Part shown: one piece after another, positions 24,581 through 32,900 of the stretch | Layout: every line of letters starts with the position of its first letter | How positions within the stretch are numbered: the first letter of the stretch is position 1 | IMG/VR virus record: IMGVR_UViG_3300005529_000033 | Location: 1 to 64,000 of that record | Length of the DNA: 64,000 bases | From: a virus | Strand: one strand, 5' to 3' | Notes under the pieces: model-generated | Told to the model about the DNA's origin: nothing | The model's input: only the letters and a program-made list of their open reading frames with translations | Database searches by the model: none | Translations under genes and position numbers: made by a program

Positions 24581-25474
24581 ATGGACACACTGAACCTGGA
24601 TGAGCTTGCCCGTAAGTACGAGATCGCGATGCGTGACGACGGCCTGGCTGGCAACACCGTCAAGACAAGCATGGACACCGTGCGCGCCTTGCAGAAGTGG
24701 CAGGCAGCCAACGGCAGGAACGGCCTCGGCCTGGACGACGTACGCGGGTTCATCGGGTCGATCCTGGACAACGGCGGGGCCAGGAACACCGCCCAGACCC
24801 GCGCCAGGGGCCTGCGGTCCTTCGCCGCCTGGGCGCACCGGGACGGCCACATCGCCAGCAACGAGCTGACCGCCCTCAGCGTCCCGAAGGAGGGCCAGCG
24901 GCACATGCGGATACTGGAGGACGAGGAACTCAGCCGTCTCCGGGACGCATGCCGCGCACCCGGCGGTTTCATCGGCTGCCGCGACGAGGCCCTGCTCGAC
25001 CTGTACACCTACACAGGCGCGCGGGCCAGCGAGGCGCTGGCGCTGGACCTGCCCGGCGACCTGGACATGACACCGGGCAGGGAAGCGGCCATCTTCAGGG
25101 ACCCCAAGGGAAACCGCGACCGCAAGGTCCCGCTCGTGGGACCGGCCAAAGACTCCATGGCCCGCTACCTGGCAGCCCGCCAGGCGCAGGGCTACGAGGC
25201 CGCCGGCCCCCTGTGGATGTCCAGCCGCCGCAGCAGGCTCCAGTACGACGGCGCATCGACGATCATCGACCGCCGCGCGCAGGCCGCAGGCATCGGCGAC
25301 TTCCACCTGCACATGCTGCGGAACTGGTTCGCCGTCACATGGCTCCTGCGCGGCGGGTCGGAGTCAGGCCTGCGGAAGATCTGCGGCTGGCTGTCGAACG
25401 ACATGCTCCAGCACTACATCGGCGCCGCCGCTGAACGGCTCGCCGACGCCGAAGCCCGCCGCATCTTCGGCTGA
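24581..25474 (+). CDS. Tyrosine recombinase (integrase)
   Basis: A 297-residue tyrosine recombinase. An N-terminal SAM-like core-binding domain (LARKYEIAMRDDGLAGNTVK, AWAHRDGHIASNELTAL) is followed by the catalytic domain: Arg in YTGARASEAL, Lys in DPKGNRDRKVPL, HMLRNWFAV, Trp in KICGWLSN and nucleophile Tyr in LQHYIGA. The usual second His-Arg-His pattern is HMLRN here. No arm-type DNA-binding domain precedes it. ATG 24581 is used; a TTGACA at 24548 may be its -35 element. It shares the island with a large serine recombinase. Confidence 0.82.
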   Translation: MDTLNLDELARKYEIAMRDDGLAGNTVKTSMDTVRALQKWQAANGRNGLGLDDVRGFIGSILDNGGARNTAQTRARGLRSFAAWAHRDGHIASNELTALSVPKEGQRHMRILEDEELSRLRDACRAPGGFIGCRDEALLDLYTYTGARASEALALDLPGDLDMTPGREAAIFRDPKGNRDRKVPLVGPAKDSMARYLAARQAQGYEAAGPLWMSSRRSRLQYDGASTIIDRRAQAAGIGDFHLHMLRNWFAVTWLLRGGSESGLRKICGWLSNDMLQHYIGAAAERLADAEARRIFG

Positions 25475-25480
25475 GCATGC

Positions 25481-25519
25481 GGAAGGGCCGTCACGGACCA
25501 CACACGGGACGGCCCTTCC
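25481..25519. terminator. Intrinsic terminator after tyrosine recombinase
   Basis: Perfect 12-bp arms GGAAGGGCCGTC (25481-25492) and GACGGCCCTTCC (25508-25519), followed by TT. It marks the right edge of the lysogeny island before the tail operon resumes. Confidence 0.75.
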
Positions 25520-25593
25520 TTAGGTGTCCACCCGCAGGCAGCGTATCACGAGGCCGCCGGTAGAATCGGTGCAGACGCCTACCGGGAGACGAC

Positions 25594-26616
25594 ATGCCGC
25601 AGACCGCGCACACGCGCATCGTACAGCCAGCAGACTTACAGGCCGCCGAAGGCGTCCCCGCGATGCCGCCGCGGCAGCCGTTCCCGGTGCCCGGCGCCAC
25701 GATCCCCCCGCCCGGCCCCGCTGCGGCCCCCGGCGGCTTCCCGCTCCAGCTCCCGCCAGCGCAGATGACCAGCTCCGCCGTCAACCCGCAGGCTGCCGCG
25801 GCGATGGCCGGAGCCGCGATGAGCGCCTCCCAGACCGACTTCCCCGACAAGCCGCCCGGCATCTACGACAGCTTCGTCCGCTTACCCGGCGGGCTGGACC
25901 TCGGCGGCGGTGATTTCATCTGGACCGCCGAGGTCCGCGAGCTGACCGGCGCCCACGAAGAGCAGCTGGCCCGCGCCGCCCAGTCCGCGAACACCTTCCA
26001 CTACCTGGAAACGCTGCTAGCCTGCGGCACCACCCGGCTAGGCAGCAAGGATCCGGCCGAGACCGCCCGGTACCTGCCGAAGCTGCTGATCGGCGACCGG
26101 GACATGCTCGCCCTGGCCATCCGCATCGCCACCTACGGCCCCGAGTACGAGTTCTTCGACTACGTGTGCCCGCTGTGCGGAGGGCTCACCGCTAAGGTCA
26201 CCTGCTCGGTCCTGCCGCAGCCCGAGGGCGACATCGAGCTCCGCACCCTGGGCCACCCCGGCGACGCCGCGTTCGACGTCCCGCTGCGGCACGGCGGCAC
26301 CGCGGCCGTCCGGCTGCCCGACGGCGACGACCAGAAGTACTTCGCCGGGTTCATGTCCGCCACCATAACCGAGCGGAACTCCGCACTGCTGCGCCGCTGC
26401 GTCAGCAGGGTCACCGAGGCCAGCGGGATGATACGTGACGTGGCCGCCGAGCCGTCCGTCATCCTGGCCATGCCGGCCGGGGACCGCAAGACGATCGTCA
26501 AGGCCATCAGTGACCGGCAGCCCGGCCCCCAGCTGCTGGGCGGCGTGAAGTTCCCGCACCTGGACTGCGGCAAGGAAGTCTCCCTTCCGGTCACGCTGGG
26601 CGCCTTGTTTCTCTAA
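25594..26616 (+). CDS. Tail assembly chaperone, upstream frame
   Basis: A 340-residue protein. Residues 1-85 are a Pro/Ala-rich variable leader. From about 105 the sequence DFIWTAEVRELTGAHEEQLA resembles the conserved core of tail assembly chaperones of actinobacterial myophages, with a zinc-binding-like CPLCGG at about 195. It precedes a second short frame that continues without its own ribosome-binding site, the classical arrangement for a programmed frameshift chaperone pair, and lies upstream of the tape measure gene. A T4 gp26-like baseplate chaperone relationship is the alternative reading. A TAGAAT box and GGGAG lie upstream of the ATG. Confidence 0.7.
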   Translation: MPQTAHTRIVQPADLQAAEGVPAMPPRQPFPVPGATIPPPGPAAAPGGFPLQLPPAQMTSSAVNPQAAAAMAGAAMSASQTDFPDKPPGIYDSFVRLPGGLDLGGGDFIWTAEVRELTGAHEEQLARAAQSANTFHYLETLLACGTTRLGSKDPAETARYLPKLLIGDRDMLALAIRIATYGPEYEFFDYVCPLCGGLTAKVTCSVLPQPEGDIELRTLGHPGDAAFDVPLRHGGTAAVRLPDGDDQKYFAGFMSATITERNSALLRRCVSRVTEASGMIRDVAAEPSVILAMPAGDRKTIVKAISDRQPGPQLLGGVKFPHLDCGKEVSLPVTLGALFL

Positions 26617-26836
26617 GAGCAGCATCGGGAAGCTGTACGACGACTACGGCTGCCTGGTGACCTGCATGCCCGCCTGGTCCCTGGACGTCATCGAGAACAT
26701 GGGCCGCGGCAAGCGCGAGTACTGGGTCCAGTTCTGCCGCGCCGCCTACGAGCGCAAGGAAAAGAAGAACTCGGACCTGATCAGCAAGCTTGCCGAGCAC
26801 GCCGCCGGGCTGCTCGGCGCACGGCGCCGCAAGTGA
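26612..26836 (+). CDS. Tail assembly chaperone, frameshift extension
   Basis: Open frame continuing +1 (equivalently -2) relative to the upstream chaperone, ending at TGA 26834-26836. It encodes about 74 residues (SIGKLYDDYGCLVTCMPAWS, then KREYWVQFCRAAYERKEKKN) with no ATG or ribosome-binding sequence near its beginning; an internal GTG at 26657 lacks any GGAGG. A likely slip site is TTT C at 26608-26611, where tRNA-Phe could re-pair from TTT to TTC just before CTC TAA. The fused product would be the longer chaperone form needed for tape-measure assembly. Confidence 0.6.
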   Translation, partial: SKSSIGKLYDDYGCLVTCMPAWSLDVIENMGRGKREYWVQFCRAAYERKEKKNSDLISKLAEHAAGLLGARRRK

Positions 26837-26839
26837 CCT

Positions 26840-26869
26840 TTGACAGCGGCGCAGCCAAGCGCGTAGCTT
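26840..26869 (+). promoter_or_regulatory. Promoter TTGACA-N18-TAGCTT for 26876 gene
   Basis: TTGACA at 26840-26845 and TAGCTT at 26864-26869, 18 nt apart, with ATG 26876 beginning six bases after the -10 box. This is the best-formed example of the leaderless promoters in the window. Confidence 0.7.
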
Positions 26870-26875
26870 ACCGGT

Positions 26876-27244
26876 ATGGGCGGAGACCAGCAAGCACAGC
26901 AAGACCATCCGGCACTGTACGCCGTCCTGTGCGGCCTCGGAGCCGCCGCTACCGCCACGGCTGCCTATGCCTATCTTGCCAGGACCTCCTCACGGCAGGA
27001 AGCAGACTGGTTCTTCCGGCGCACCGGCCGGAACATGCTCGCCGGCGCCGCCGCCGCAGCCGTGCTGGCAGGTGCTGCCTGCCTGGTCAGCTACGTCAGC
27101 CTCACGGCAGCGTGCACCCTGCTCCTGGCAGCCGGGATCATCCTGCTGGCCGTCTACGTGCCGCCGTGCATGCTCATCATCGGCTACGCCGGCCGGCAGG
27201 CCCGTTACCTCGGCCGTCAGTACCGCGGCTACCTGGACAGGTAA
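26876..27244 (+). CDS. Small multi-pass membrane protein
   Basis: A 122-residue protein with three hydrophobic segments: ALYAVLCGLGAAATATAAYA, MLAGAAAAAVLAGAACLVSY and CTLLLAAGIILLAVYVPPCM, and a basic C-terminus with Tyr/Arg. It has its own leaderless promoter and sits between chaperone and tape measure. Three membrane helices and size would fit a holin, but lack of a neighbouring lysin makes a lysogen-expressed accessory membrane protein equally likely. Confidence 0.6.
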   Translation: MGGDQQAQQDHPALYAVLCGLGAAATATAAYAYLARTSSRQEADWFFRRTGRNMLAGAAAAAVLAGAACLVSYVSLTAACTLLLAAGIILLAVYVPPCMLIIGYAGRQARYLGRQYRGYLDR

Positions 27245-27261
27245 ATAACCACCGCCCCGGA

Positions 27262-27267
27262 TAGCCT
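27262..27267 (+). promoter_or_regulatory. Leaderless-type -10 box TAGCCT for 27274 gene
   Basis: TAGCCT followed by six bases and ATG 27274; no ribosome-binding site between. No clear -35 element. Confidence 0.45.
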
Positions 27268-27273
27268 GTAGGT

Positions 27274-27531
27274 ATGGCTGAAGCACGCATCCGGGGCCCA
27301 GGGGGATACGCTGAGGTAAGCGGCGCCGCGGGACCCTTGCGCCCGGCCCCGGCTCCGCCGCAGGCAGCGGGTGCCGCCCCGTTCACTCCGCCGGATATCT
27401 CCGCATTAGGGGACGGCGCAGCGGCAGGCGGCGCGGCTAAGACCGGCGGCGGCGGCCTGGCCCACGCGATCAGCATGGGCGGCCGTCTCATCAAGCTGCT
27501 TCCTGAAGCCGCCGAGGCAGCCGCACTGTAG
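27274..27531 (+). CDS. Small Ala/Gly/Pro-rich protein
   Basis: An 85-residue low-complexity protein (PAPAPPQAAGAAPF) with a short C-terminal helix (AHAISMGGRLIKLLPEAAEA). No domain recognised. It is followed by a second low-complexity protein with GGAAGGA before it. Both precede the tape measure gene and may be tail assembly or structural accessories. Confidence 0.5.
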   Translation: MAEARIRGPGGYAEVSGAAGPLRPAPAPPQAAGAAPFTPPDISALGDGAAAGGAAKTGGGGLAHAISMGGRLIKLLPEAAEAAAL

Positions 27532-27545
27532 GAAGGACGGCCCGC

Positions 27546-28169
27546 ATGGCAGCCATCAAGGCCGGCTCCGTCTCAGGATACAAATCACACGGCCCCGAAC
27601 GCCGCGGTGACGCCAGCTCCCCGCATCCCGCCCAGATCGGCGGCCAGCCGCACGTCCGGGTCCCGTTCAGCGATGTCAGGCCGCTGGGGACCCCGGCCCA
27701 GGGGCTGCGCCCTGTCGTCGCCGGCTTAGCCCGCGCGGCAGCCAGGGGATACCGGGTCAGCCGTGCCGTCCAGCAGGCCCAGCAGCGGCGGCAGCCCGGC
27801 GGGAACGGGATGAACTGGCAGGCATCCCCGGTGCCGGGCCCTGTCCCGGGAGGCGGGCAGCCTGCGCCGGCGGCTCCTCCCCGGCTGCCCCCGGGCCCGG
27901 GGATGCCGTATAACCAGGGCACCACGTACCGGGCGACCGCCGGGCCGGCGTACGGCGGGGCCGCCTGGAACGGCGGCGGCGGCCCGCTGGCGAACGCGAT
28001 GAGCGGAACAGGCAGCGCACGGCCCGCGGCGCTGCCGCCCGGACCCGGCATGGCGTACAACCGCGGCTGGGTACCGGACGCGGACCAGCAGCCCGCCCCC
28101 AGCGGCAGCGGGCGTCCCGGCCGCCGCGTGATCCAGGGCCAGGTCATCAGGCAGATCGAGGCCGGCTAG
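27546..28169 (+). CDS. Pro/Gly-rich protein upstream of tape measure
   Basis: A 207-residue protein. Residues 1-80 contain a basic helical part (GLARAAARGYRVSRAVQQAQ); the rest is Pro/Gly-rich with a duplicated motif, PPGPGMPYNQG and PPGPGMAYNRG. Stop TAG overlaps the tape measure GTG, so translation is coupled. Function is unknown; a role with the tape measure in tail assembly is inferred from coupling. Confidence 0.55.
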   Translation: MAAIKAGSVSGYKSHGPERRGDASSPHPAQIGGQPHVRVPFSDVRPLGTPAQGLRPVVAGLARAAARGYRVSRAVQQAQQRRQPGGNGMNWQASPVPGPVPGGGQPAPAAPPRLPPGPGMPYNQGTTYRATAGPAYGGAAWNGGGGPLANAMSGTGSARPAALPPGPGMAYNRGWVPDADQQPAPSGSGRPGRRVIQGQVIRQIEAG

Positions 28170-31100
28170 TGACCACGCCAGACGGCGGCCCGCTCGACGG
28201 CGACGGCCAGGACGGAGGCGCCCTCGTCCCGTTCACCGGGGCCGGGCAGCTCATCGGCACTAACGATCTGCAGCGCACCGTCCAGCAGTTCACCGATGCC
28301 GTCCGCGAGCTGACCAGCACGGTCCGCGAAGCCCGCCAGTCCCGCAACGGCAGCGCGTTCTCCGTCTCCCCGTCCGGGGTCGCCACGCCCCAGGGCGGCT
28401 TCTCCGGGCTGCTAGGCTCAGTACCCGGAGTCGCAGGCAGCAACACGGGAGGGCCGCGTGGACCAGGACCCCGGGCGTTACCTGCTGGCACGGCTGGATC
28501 TGGAACCGCGCCTGCTGGAGGGTTCGGCACTTTACTTCGCGGTCCTGGCGGCGGATGGTACGGCGCAGGCGGCGGGACAGGTCCCGGCGGAGGCCTTCCG
28601 GTTCCGGGAGGTCCCGGGCCAGGCGGGCCAGCTGGTCCTGCAGGCCCGGGTGGAGGTGGTCCTGGAGGTGGCGGTCCCGGAGGCCCTGGCGGCGGAGGCG
28701 GCGGAGGCGGTGGCGGGTTCCTTCCGCTTCTGGGACCGGCGGCGTTCGCGGCCGGGTACGGGATAAACCGCGCTTACGCCGCGTTCTCCCGGTTCTCGAA
28801 CAACAGCCTGGGCCCGCAGATCACCATGTCCAGCTACCTGGCGCAGCAGATGTCGACCACCAGCGCCCGCGGCCCGGCTGCCCAGCAGGCCATCCTGAAC
28901 CAGGCCTTCGGCTCCAATGCCATGGCCACGGGCGTCTCCGACGCCGCAGTCGGCCAGTCGGTCCTGAACGCCGTCTCCGGGTTCACCGCCGGGGCCGTAC
29001 CCGGCTACGCCCAGCCGCTCGCCCGCGGTGCCAGCGCCTACAATGCCCTGCTGAACTACCCCAACGGCCTGACCTACACCCAGTCCGCCGGGATCACCGG
29101 GCAGCTGATGTCCCCGCAGACCGCGATGAACTTCTACCGGATGGGCCTGGGCAACGTATCGCCGCTGCAGCTCGGCGGCAAGGTCAACACCAACGCCGCC
29201 GGCATGTACGAGCAGCTGTTCTCCAGGCTGGCACCCGGCGAGAACCTGAGCCAGCTCCGCTATAACCTGCGCTCCGGCGGCGTCTTATCCTCCGAGCTCG
29301 GCCAGCTCACCGGCCTGTCCGGCAGCAATCTCGAGGCCTTCATCACCTCCGGCCTGGACGTATCCAAACTCCAGTCCGAGGGCCTGTCCGCCTCGAAGAT
29401 CAACCAGCTGATGCAGCAGGCCGGGAAAGGCAACCGCACCGCCCAGAAGCAGCTCCAGGGCTACGGCGTCAACCTCACCGACCTGCAGGCGCAGAAAGAC
29501 GTCACCGCCACCAAGACCTCCCGCCAGGCATCCATCGAGCAGTCCTTCGCCTCCGGCCTGGATCAGGCCAGCCAGAACCTCGTCAACTTCAACAACGCCC
29601 TGAACGCCATCCTCAAGAACCCTCTCATCAACAAGGTCACCGGCTACAGCTCCGGGTACAGAGCCGAGGCCGGGAACCAGGGAAGCCTGCTCCAGACCTT
29701 CATCAGCCCGCAGAACTCCATCGCCTCCCGCGTCGGCGGGTTCTTCTCCCGCCTGTTCGGCGGCGGCGCCGGGAAACCCGGCCCTAAGCAGCAGAAGCAG
29801 ACCGCCGGCCAGTCCAACCGCAACGCCAACACCGCCGGCGGCATCTCCAAGCAGGCCGCCGCCGCCACGCACGCCGCCGAGACCCAGCTCGGCGTCCCCT
29901 ACCAGTGGGGCGGCGAGAACCCCGGCCGCGGCTTCGACTGCTCCGGCCTGGTCCAGTGGGCCTACGAGCAGGCCGGCATCGCGCTGCCCCGCACCTCCCA
30001 GGCTCAGTGGGCGTTCCTGGCCAAGAAGCAGGTCCCCTTGAACAAGGTCCAGGAAGGCGACATCCTGTTCTCCGCCGGGTCAGACGGCACCGCCTCCAAT
30101 CCCGGTCACGAAGCTCTCATGATCAGCCAGAAGCAGCTGATCCAGGCCCCGTTCGCCGGGCAGAACGTCCAGATCGACCCGTACGACCCGGGCCAGTGGC
30201 TGTACGCGGCCCGCCCCTCCGGCAGCCTGTCCGGCTCCGCCGCAGGAGGAGGCGGCGGCAACGGCAGCAGCGGCGGCAACACCCAGAACCAGGGCAACGC
30301 CGGAGCCGCCCCCGCCCCCGGCATCGGCCTGGACCCCGGCAGCTACGGTTCGGTCGACGAGCTGTCCGCCGTCCAGGGCGCGCTGCTCGGCGGAATCTCC
30401 GTCTCCGCCCCGTCCGTCAGCTCCAGCGGCGGCAACACCCAGAGCACCGGCTCCGGCGGCAGCGGCTCCGGCGGGAACTCCGGCAGCGGCGGCGGCAGCT
30501 CCTCCGCCAAGGGCGGCACCCCGGCGGCTAACAAGGCCATCGCGAAGAAGCTGATGAAAAGCTTCGGCTGGACATCGGACGCCGAGTGGAATGCCCTGGT
30601 CTCCTTATGGACCCGCGAATCAGGCTGGTCCCAGTACGCCGACACCCGCGTGACCGGCGCGGGCGGCGACAACAAGAACTCTAAGATCTTCGCCTACGGC
30701 GTCGCCCAGGCCCGGCCCGCCACCAAGTACCCCAAGGCCGGGCAGCCCGCCGACCTCGGCGGCCAGTCCAACGCCGGCGTCCAGATCACCTGGGGCATGG
30801 ACTACATCAGGGATAGCGGCTACAAGGACCCGATCCACGCCCTGCAGCACGAGAACGCCGTCGGCTGGTACGCCGCGGGCACCCCGGGAGCCCGTAAAGG
30901 CTACGCCATCGTCGGCGAACGCGGCCCCGAGCTCATCAAGCTGACCGGCGGGGAGAAGATCCTCAACGCCTCCCAGTCCGCCCACCTGGCCCGCCAGGAC
31001 GCCAAGACCCCTATGTCCCATCCGTACAAGAACCTGCTATCCGGGAACTTCGCCTTACCCGACCTGCCCCGGTCCCCCGCCGCGGCAGCCGCCTCCGGCG

Positions 31101-31267
31101 GCCACGCCTCCGGCGCCGGGGTGAACATCAACTTCGGGCAGAACTCCATCGTCCTGGGCCAGGGCGTCACCCAGCAGGAGGCGAAGAACTTCGTCCAGGC
31201 CGTCGCCGACGCCGCCCGGCAGAACTCCACCGTCGCCGCCATCGCGAACGGCTCCCTGCACGGCTAA
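28169..31267 (+). CDS. Tape measure protein with NlpC/P60 and transglycosylase-like domains
   Basis: A 1032-residue protein starting at GTG 28169. The N-terminus has a helix (LQRTVQQFTDAVRELTSTVR), a very Gly-rich stretch (about 125-195) and a hydrophobic part, then long helical regions to about 480. Residues 565-690 form an NlpC/P60 peptidase domain with FDCSGLVQWAY (Cys591) and GHEALMI (His). Residues about 795-910 resemble a lytic transglycosylase: WTRESGW with Glu817, YGVAQARPATKYP, QITWGMDYI. Near 910, GYAIVGERGPELIKLTGGEK is the typical tape-measure end. It would set tail length and cut peptidoglycan during DNA entry. Confidence 0.88.
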   Translation: MTTPDGGPLDGDGQDGGALVPFTGAGQLIGTNDLQRTVQQFTDAVRELTSTVREARQSRNGSAFSVSPSGVATPQGGFSGLLGSVPGVAGSNTGGPRGPGPRALPAGTAGSGTAPAGGFGTLLRGPGGGWYGAGGGTGPGGGLPVPGGPGPGGPAGPAGPGGGGPGGGGPGGPGGGGGGGGGGFLPLLGPAAFAAGYGINRAYAAFSRFSNNSLGPQITMSSYLAQQMSTTSARGPAAQQAILNQAFGSNAMATGVSDAAVGQSVLNAVSGFTAGAVPGYAQPLARGASAYNALLNYPNGLTYTQSAGITGQLMSPQTAMNFYRMGLGNVSPLQLGGKVNTNAAGMYEQLFSRLAPGENLSQLRYNLRSGGVLSSELGQLTGLSGSNLEAFITSGLDVSKLQSEGLSASKINQLMQQAGKGNRTAQKQLQGYGVNLTDLQAQKDVTATKTSRQASIEQSFASGLDQASQNLVNFNNALNAILKNPLINKVTGYSSGYRAEAGNQGSLLQTFISPQNSIASRVGGFFSRLFGGGAGKPGPKQQKQTAGQSNRNANTAGGISKQAAAATHAAETQLGVPYQWGGENPGRGFDCSGLVQWAYEQAGIALPRTSQAQWAFLAKKQVPLNKVQEGDILFSAGSDGTASNPGHEALMISQKQLIQAPFAGQNVQIDPYDPGQWLYAARPSGSLSGSAAGGGGGNGSSGGNTQNQGNAGAAPAPGIGLDPGSYGSVDELSAVQGALLGGISVSAPSVSSSGGNTQSTGSGGSGSGGNSGSGGGSSSAKGGTPAANKAIAKKLMKSFGWTSDAEWNALVSLWTRESGWSQYADTRVTGAGGDNKNSKIFAYGVAQARPATKYPKAGQPADLGGQSNAGVQITWGMDYIRDSGYKDPIHALQHENAVGWYAAGTPGARKGYAIVGERGPELIKLTGGEKILNASQSAHLARQDAKTPMSHPYKNLLSGNFALPDLPRSPAAAAASGGHASGAGVNINFGQNSIVLGQGVTQQEAKNFVQAVADAARQNSTVAAIANGSLHG

Positions 31268-31270
31268 GCT
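31265..31270 (+). promoter_or_regulatory. Leaderless-type -10 box TAAGCT for 31278 gene
   Basis: TAAGCT overlaps the tape measure stop codon (TAA) and is followed by seven bases and ATG 31278. No ribosome-binding sequence. Confidence 0.55.
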
Positions 31271-31277
31271 TGCGCAC

Positions 31278-31535
31278 ATGTCAGAATGGCTCAGCACCGG
31301 CCGTCACACCCGCTGCCCCAACCCAGAATGCCTGTCAATCGACGGCCTGAAAGTCCGTCCGGTTCTCCAGGTTACGGGCCCGGCCTCCCTGGCAGGCGTG
31401 CAGCTGAAGTTCTCAGCTCGTGAAAGCTGGGAATACAGATGTTTCGATTGCGAGGCGACCGGCCCGGCACAGCTGAAGGCACCACAAGAGCACGGAAAAT
31501 GGGTAGACGGCCTAGGCGGCGAGCCCTACGACTGA
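31278..31535 (+). CDS. Small zinc-ribbon protein
   Basis: An 85-residue protein with CPNPEC near residue 13 and CFDC near 55, a two-half zinc ribbon. It has its own leaderless box and no link to tail structure. Such small zinc proteins are common accessory genes of actinophages; binding of nucleic acid or protein is possible but not shown. Confidence 0.6.
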   Translation: MSEWLSTGRHTRCPNPECLSIDGLKVRPVLQVTGPASLAGVQLKFSARESWEYRCFDCEATGPAQLKAPQEHGKWVDGLGGEPYD

Positions 31536-31562
31536 AGGCCATAGACTGGAAGAATTGCGCCC

Positions 31563-32069
31563 ATGCCTGATCAGCCTGACCCCATGGATCTGTGGAAGGA
31601 AGCCGGAGGCGGCACGCCGGGATTCAGCGCAGAACGCTGGTACACCCTGATCCGCGAACGCATCCTCGGCGAAGGATCCGAGTTCCCCGATCCGGCGAAC
31701 ATGAACTGGGGACTGCTCCAGGACCTGTACGTCAAGCCGCATCCGCTGATCCGCGACATCGACACCACCGGGCTGCACTACGGCATCGTCGAACTGCTGC
31801 TCAAGGCAAAAGCGGTCCACCATCTGCTCGACTTCGCTGACGTGCCGCGCGGTTACAGCATGGACACCCGCGCTATCGACGACCGGACATTGCTCGCGGT
31901 CCGGGGCATGCTGACGCTACGGGCACGGCTGGCCCGCATCTCCGGCTGGCATGCCCGCGAGACCGGGCCGGCCGGAATGGTAGGCGACGACTGCTATGAA
32001 TGCGGGTTCCCGTGGCCATGCCCCACGCGGCAGATGGCAGACGGGATCTATCAAGACGAGCCTGCGTAA
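31563..32069 (+). CDS. Hypothetical protein with C-terminal Cys motif
   Basis: A 168-residue mostly helical protein (HYGIVELLLKAKAVHHLLDF) ending in CYECGFPWPCPTRQ, a metal-binding-like motif frequent in actinophage proteins of unknown function. A TAGACT sequence lies 15 nt before the ATG with GGAAG between, so this one is not leaderless. It separates the tape measure from the baseplate genes. Confidence 0.6.
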   Translation: MPDQPDPMDLWKEAGGGTPGFSAERWYTLIRERILGEGSEFPDPANMNWGLLQDLYVKPHPLIRDIDTTGLHYGIVELLLKAKAVHHLLDFADVPRGYSMDTRAIDDRTLLAVRGMLTLRARLARISGWHARETGPAGMVGDDCYECGFPWPCPTRQMADGIYQDEPA

Positions 32070-32072
32070 ACT
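32067..32072 (+). promoter_or_regulatory. Leaderless-type -10 box TAAACT for 32079 gene
   Basis: TAAACT overlaps the upstream stop codon and precedes ATG 32079 by six bases. AGAGG lies in the spacer, so a ribosome-binding role is also possible. Confidence 0.4.
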
Positions 32073-32078
32073 AGAGGC

Positions 32079-32900
32079 ATGCCCCAGCTCCTGGTCCAGC
32101 CCCAGTTCTCCCCGAACTTGCAGACCACGTACCTGGGCCTGGGCGCTGGCGGCTTCGGGTCGATCGTCCGCGGCTTCATGGAATGGGACACCCCGCTGCC
32201 CGGTTACAGCGGCCTGGCCCAGGTCCAGTTCCAGTTCAATCCGTCGACGCTGGCCGTCGGCTACTATAACCAGACGAATAGCCAGACCGTCACCGATTAC
32301 TTATTCTCCAATTCGGCGAATACCGCCCCGGTCTACACCTACCTGCAGCAGTCCATCTCTTTCGCGCTGCTATTCGACCGGACGTACGACCTGTGGGGCA
32401 GCTACGGGGCCGCGGGCCTGCCGTCCCGGATCGACTTCCCTGACCAGCCCGGCGCGATCAACAACCCGGGCGCGGCCGGAGTCGGCGTGGACATCCTCGC
32501 CATGCAGCAGATCACGGGAATGCTCGCCGAGCAGGACACCGGCAAGGGTAACGCGAAAACGTCCCCGGTCAGCAGCAACGGCATCCTGAAGCCGCAGAAC
32601 CCGGCCATCATCTGGCCCACCTGGGTCTACTTCGGCAATTCCCCGGCCGGGGTGTATTACTTCGGGTACATCAGCGACTGGGAAGTCCAGATCACCCAGT
32701 GGACCCAGTACATGATCCCGATGCGCTGCGTAATAAACGTCAACTTCACGTTGCTGCCGACATCGGCGGCGCAGTCCGGGCAGCCCGCCGGACCTGGCCT
32801 GGCCAACTGGTGGTCGACCAGCCCGCTGCAGCCCGGGGCGCCGAAGAACGGGCCCGGCAGCAGCAGCCTGGGCACCACGGCGGGAGGAATCCGCGGATGA
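32079..32900 (+). CDS. Baseplate/CIS-tube-like protein
   Basis: A 273-residue baseplate protein. The sequence AQVQFQFNPSTLAVGYYNQT is characteristic of the contractile-injection-system tube/LysM-linker proteins (FQFNP motif), and it is followed directly by a LysM-type protein and then the hub, as in phage and Afp-like baseplates. A C-terminal Pro/Gly-rich tail is present. It would connect tube and baseplate hub. The stop overlaps the next ATG (ATGA). Confidence 0.72.
   Translation: MPQLLVQPQFSPNLQTTYLGLGAGGFGSIVRGFMEWDTPLPGYSGLAQVQFQFNPSTLAVGYYNQTNSQTVTDYLFSNSANTAPVYTYLQQSISFALLFDRTYDLWGSYGAAGLPSRIDFPDQPGAINNPGAAGVGVDILAMQQITGMLAEQDTGKGNAKTSPVSSNGILKPQNPAIIWPTWVYFGNSPAGVYYFGYISDWEVQITQWTQYMIPMRCVINVNFTLLPTSAAQSGQPAGPGLANWWSTSPLQPGAPKNGPGSSSLGTTAGGIRG

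Noticed and set aside
17578-25593. Direct repeats that would mark attachment sites at the island borders
   Set aside because: I compared sequence near 17.6 and 25.5 kb by eye and found no convincing matching pair; a computed repeat search would be needed.
26657-26836. Independent gene starting at GTG 26657
   Set aside because: No ribosome-binding sequence and the frame is coding-like before the GTG, so frameshift continuation is the better reading.
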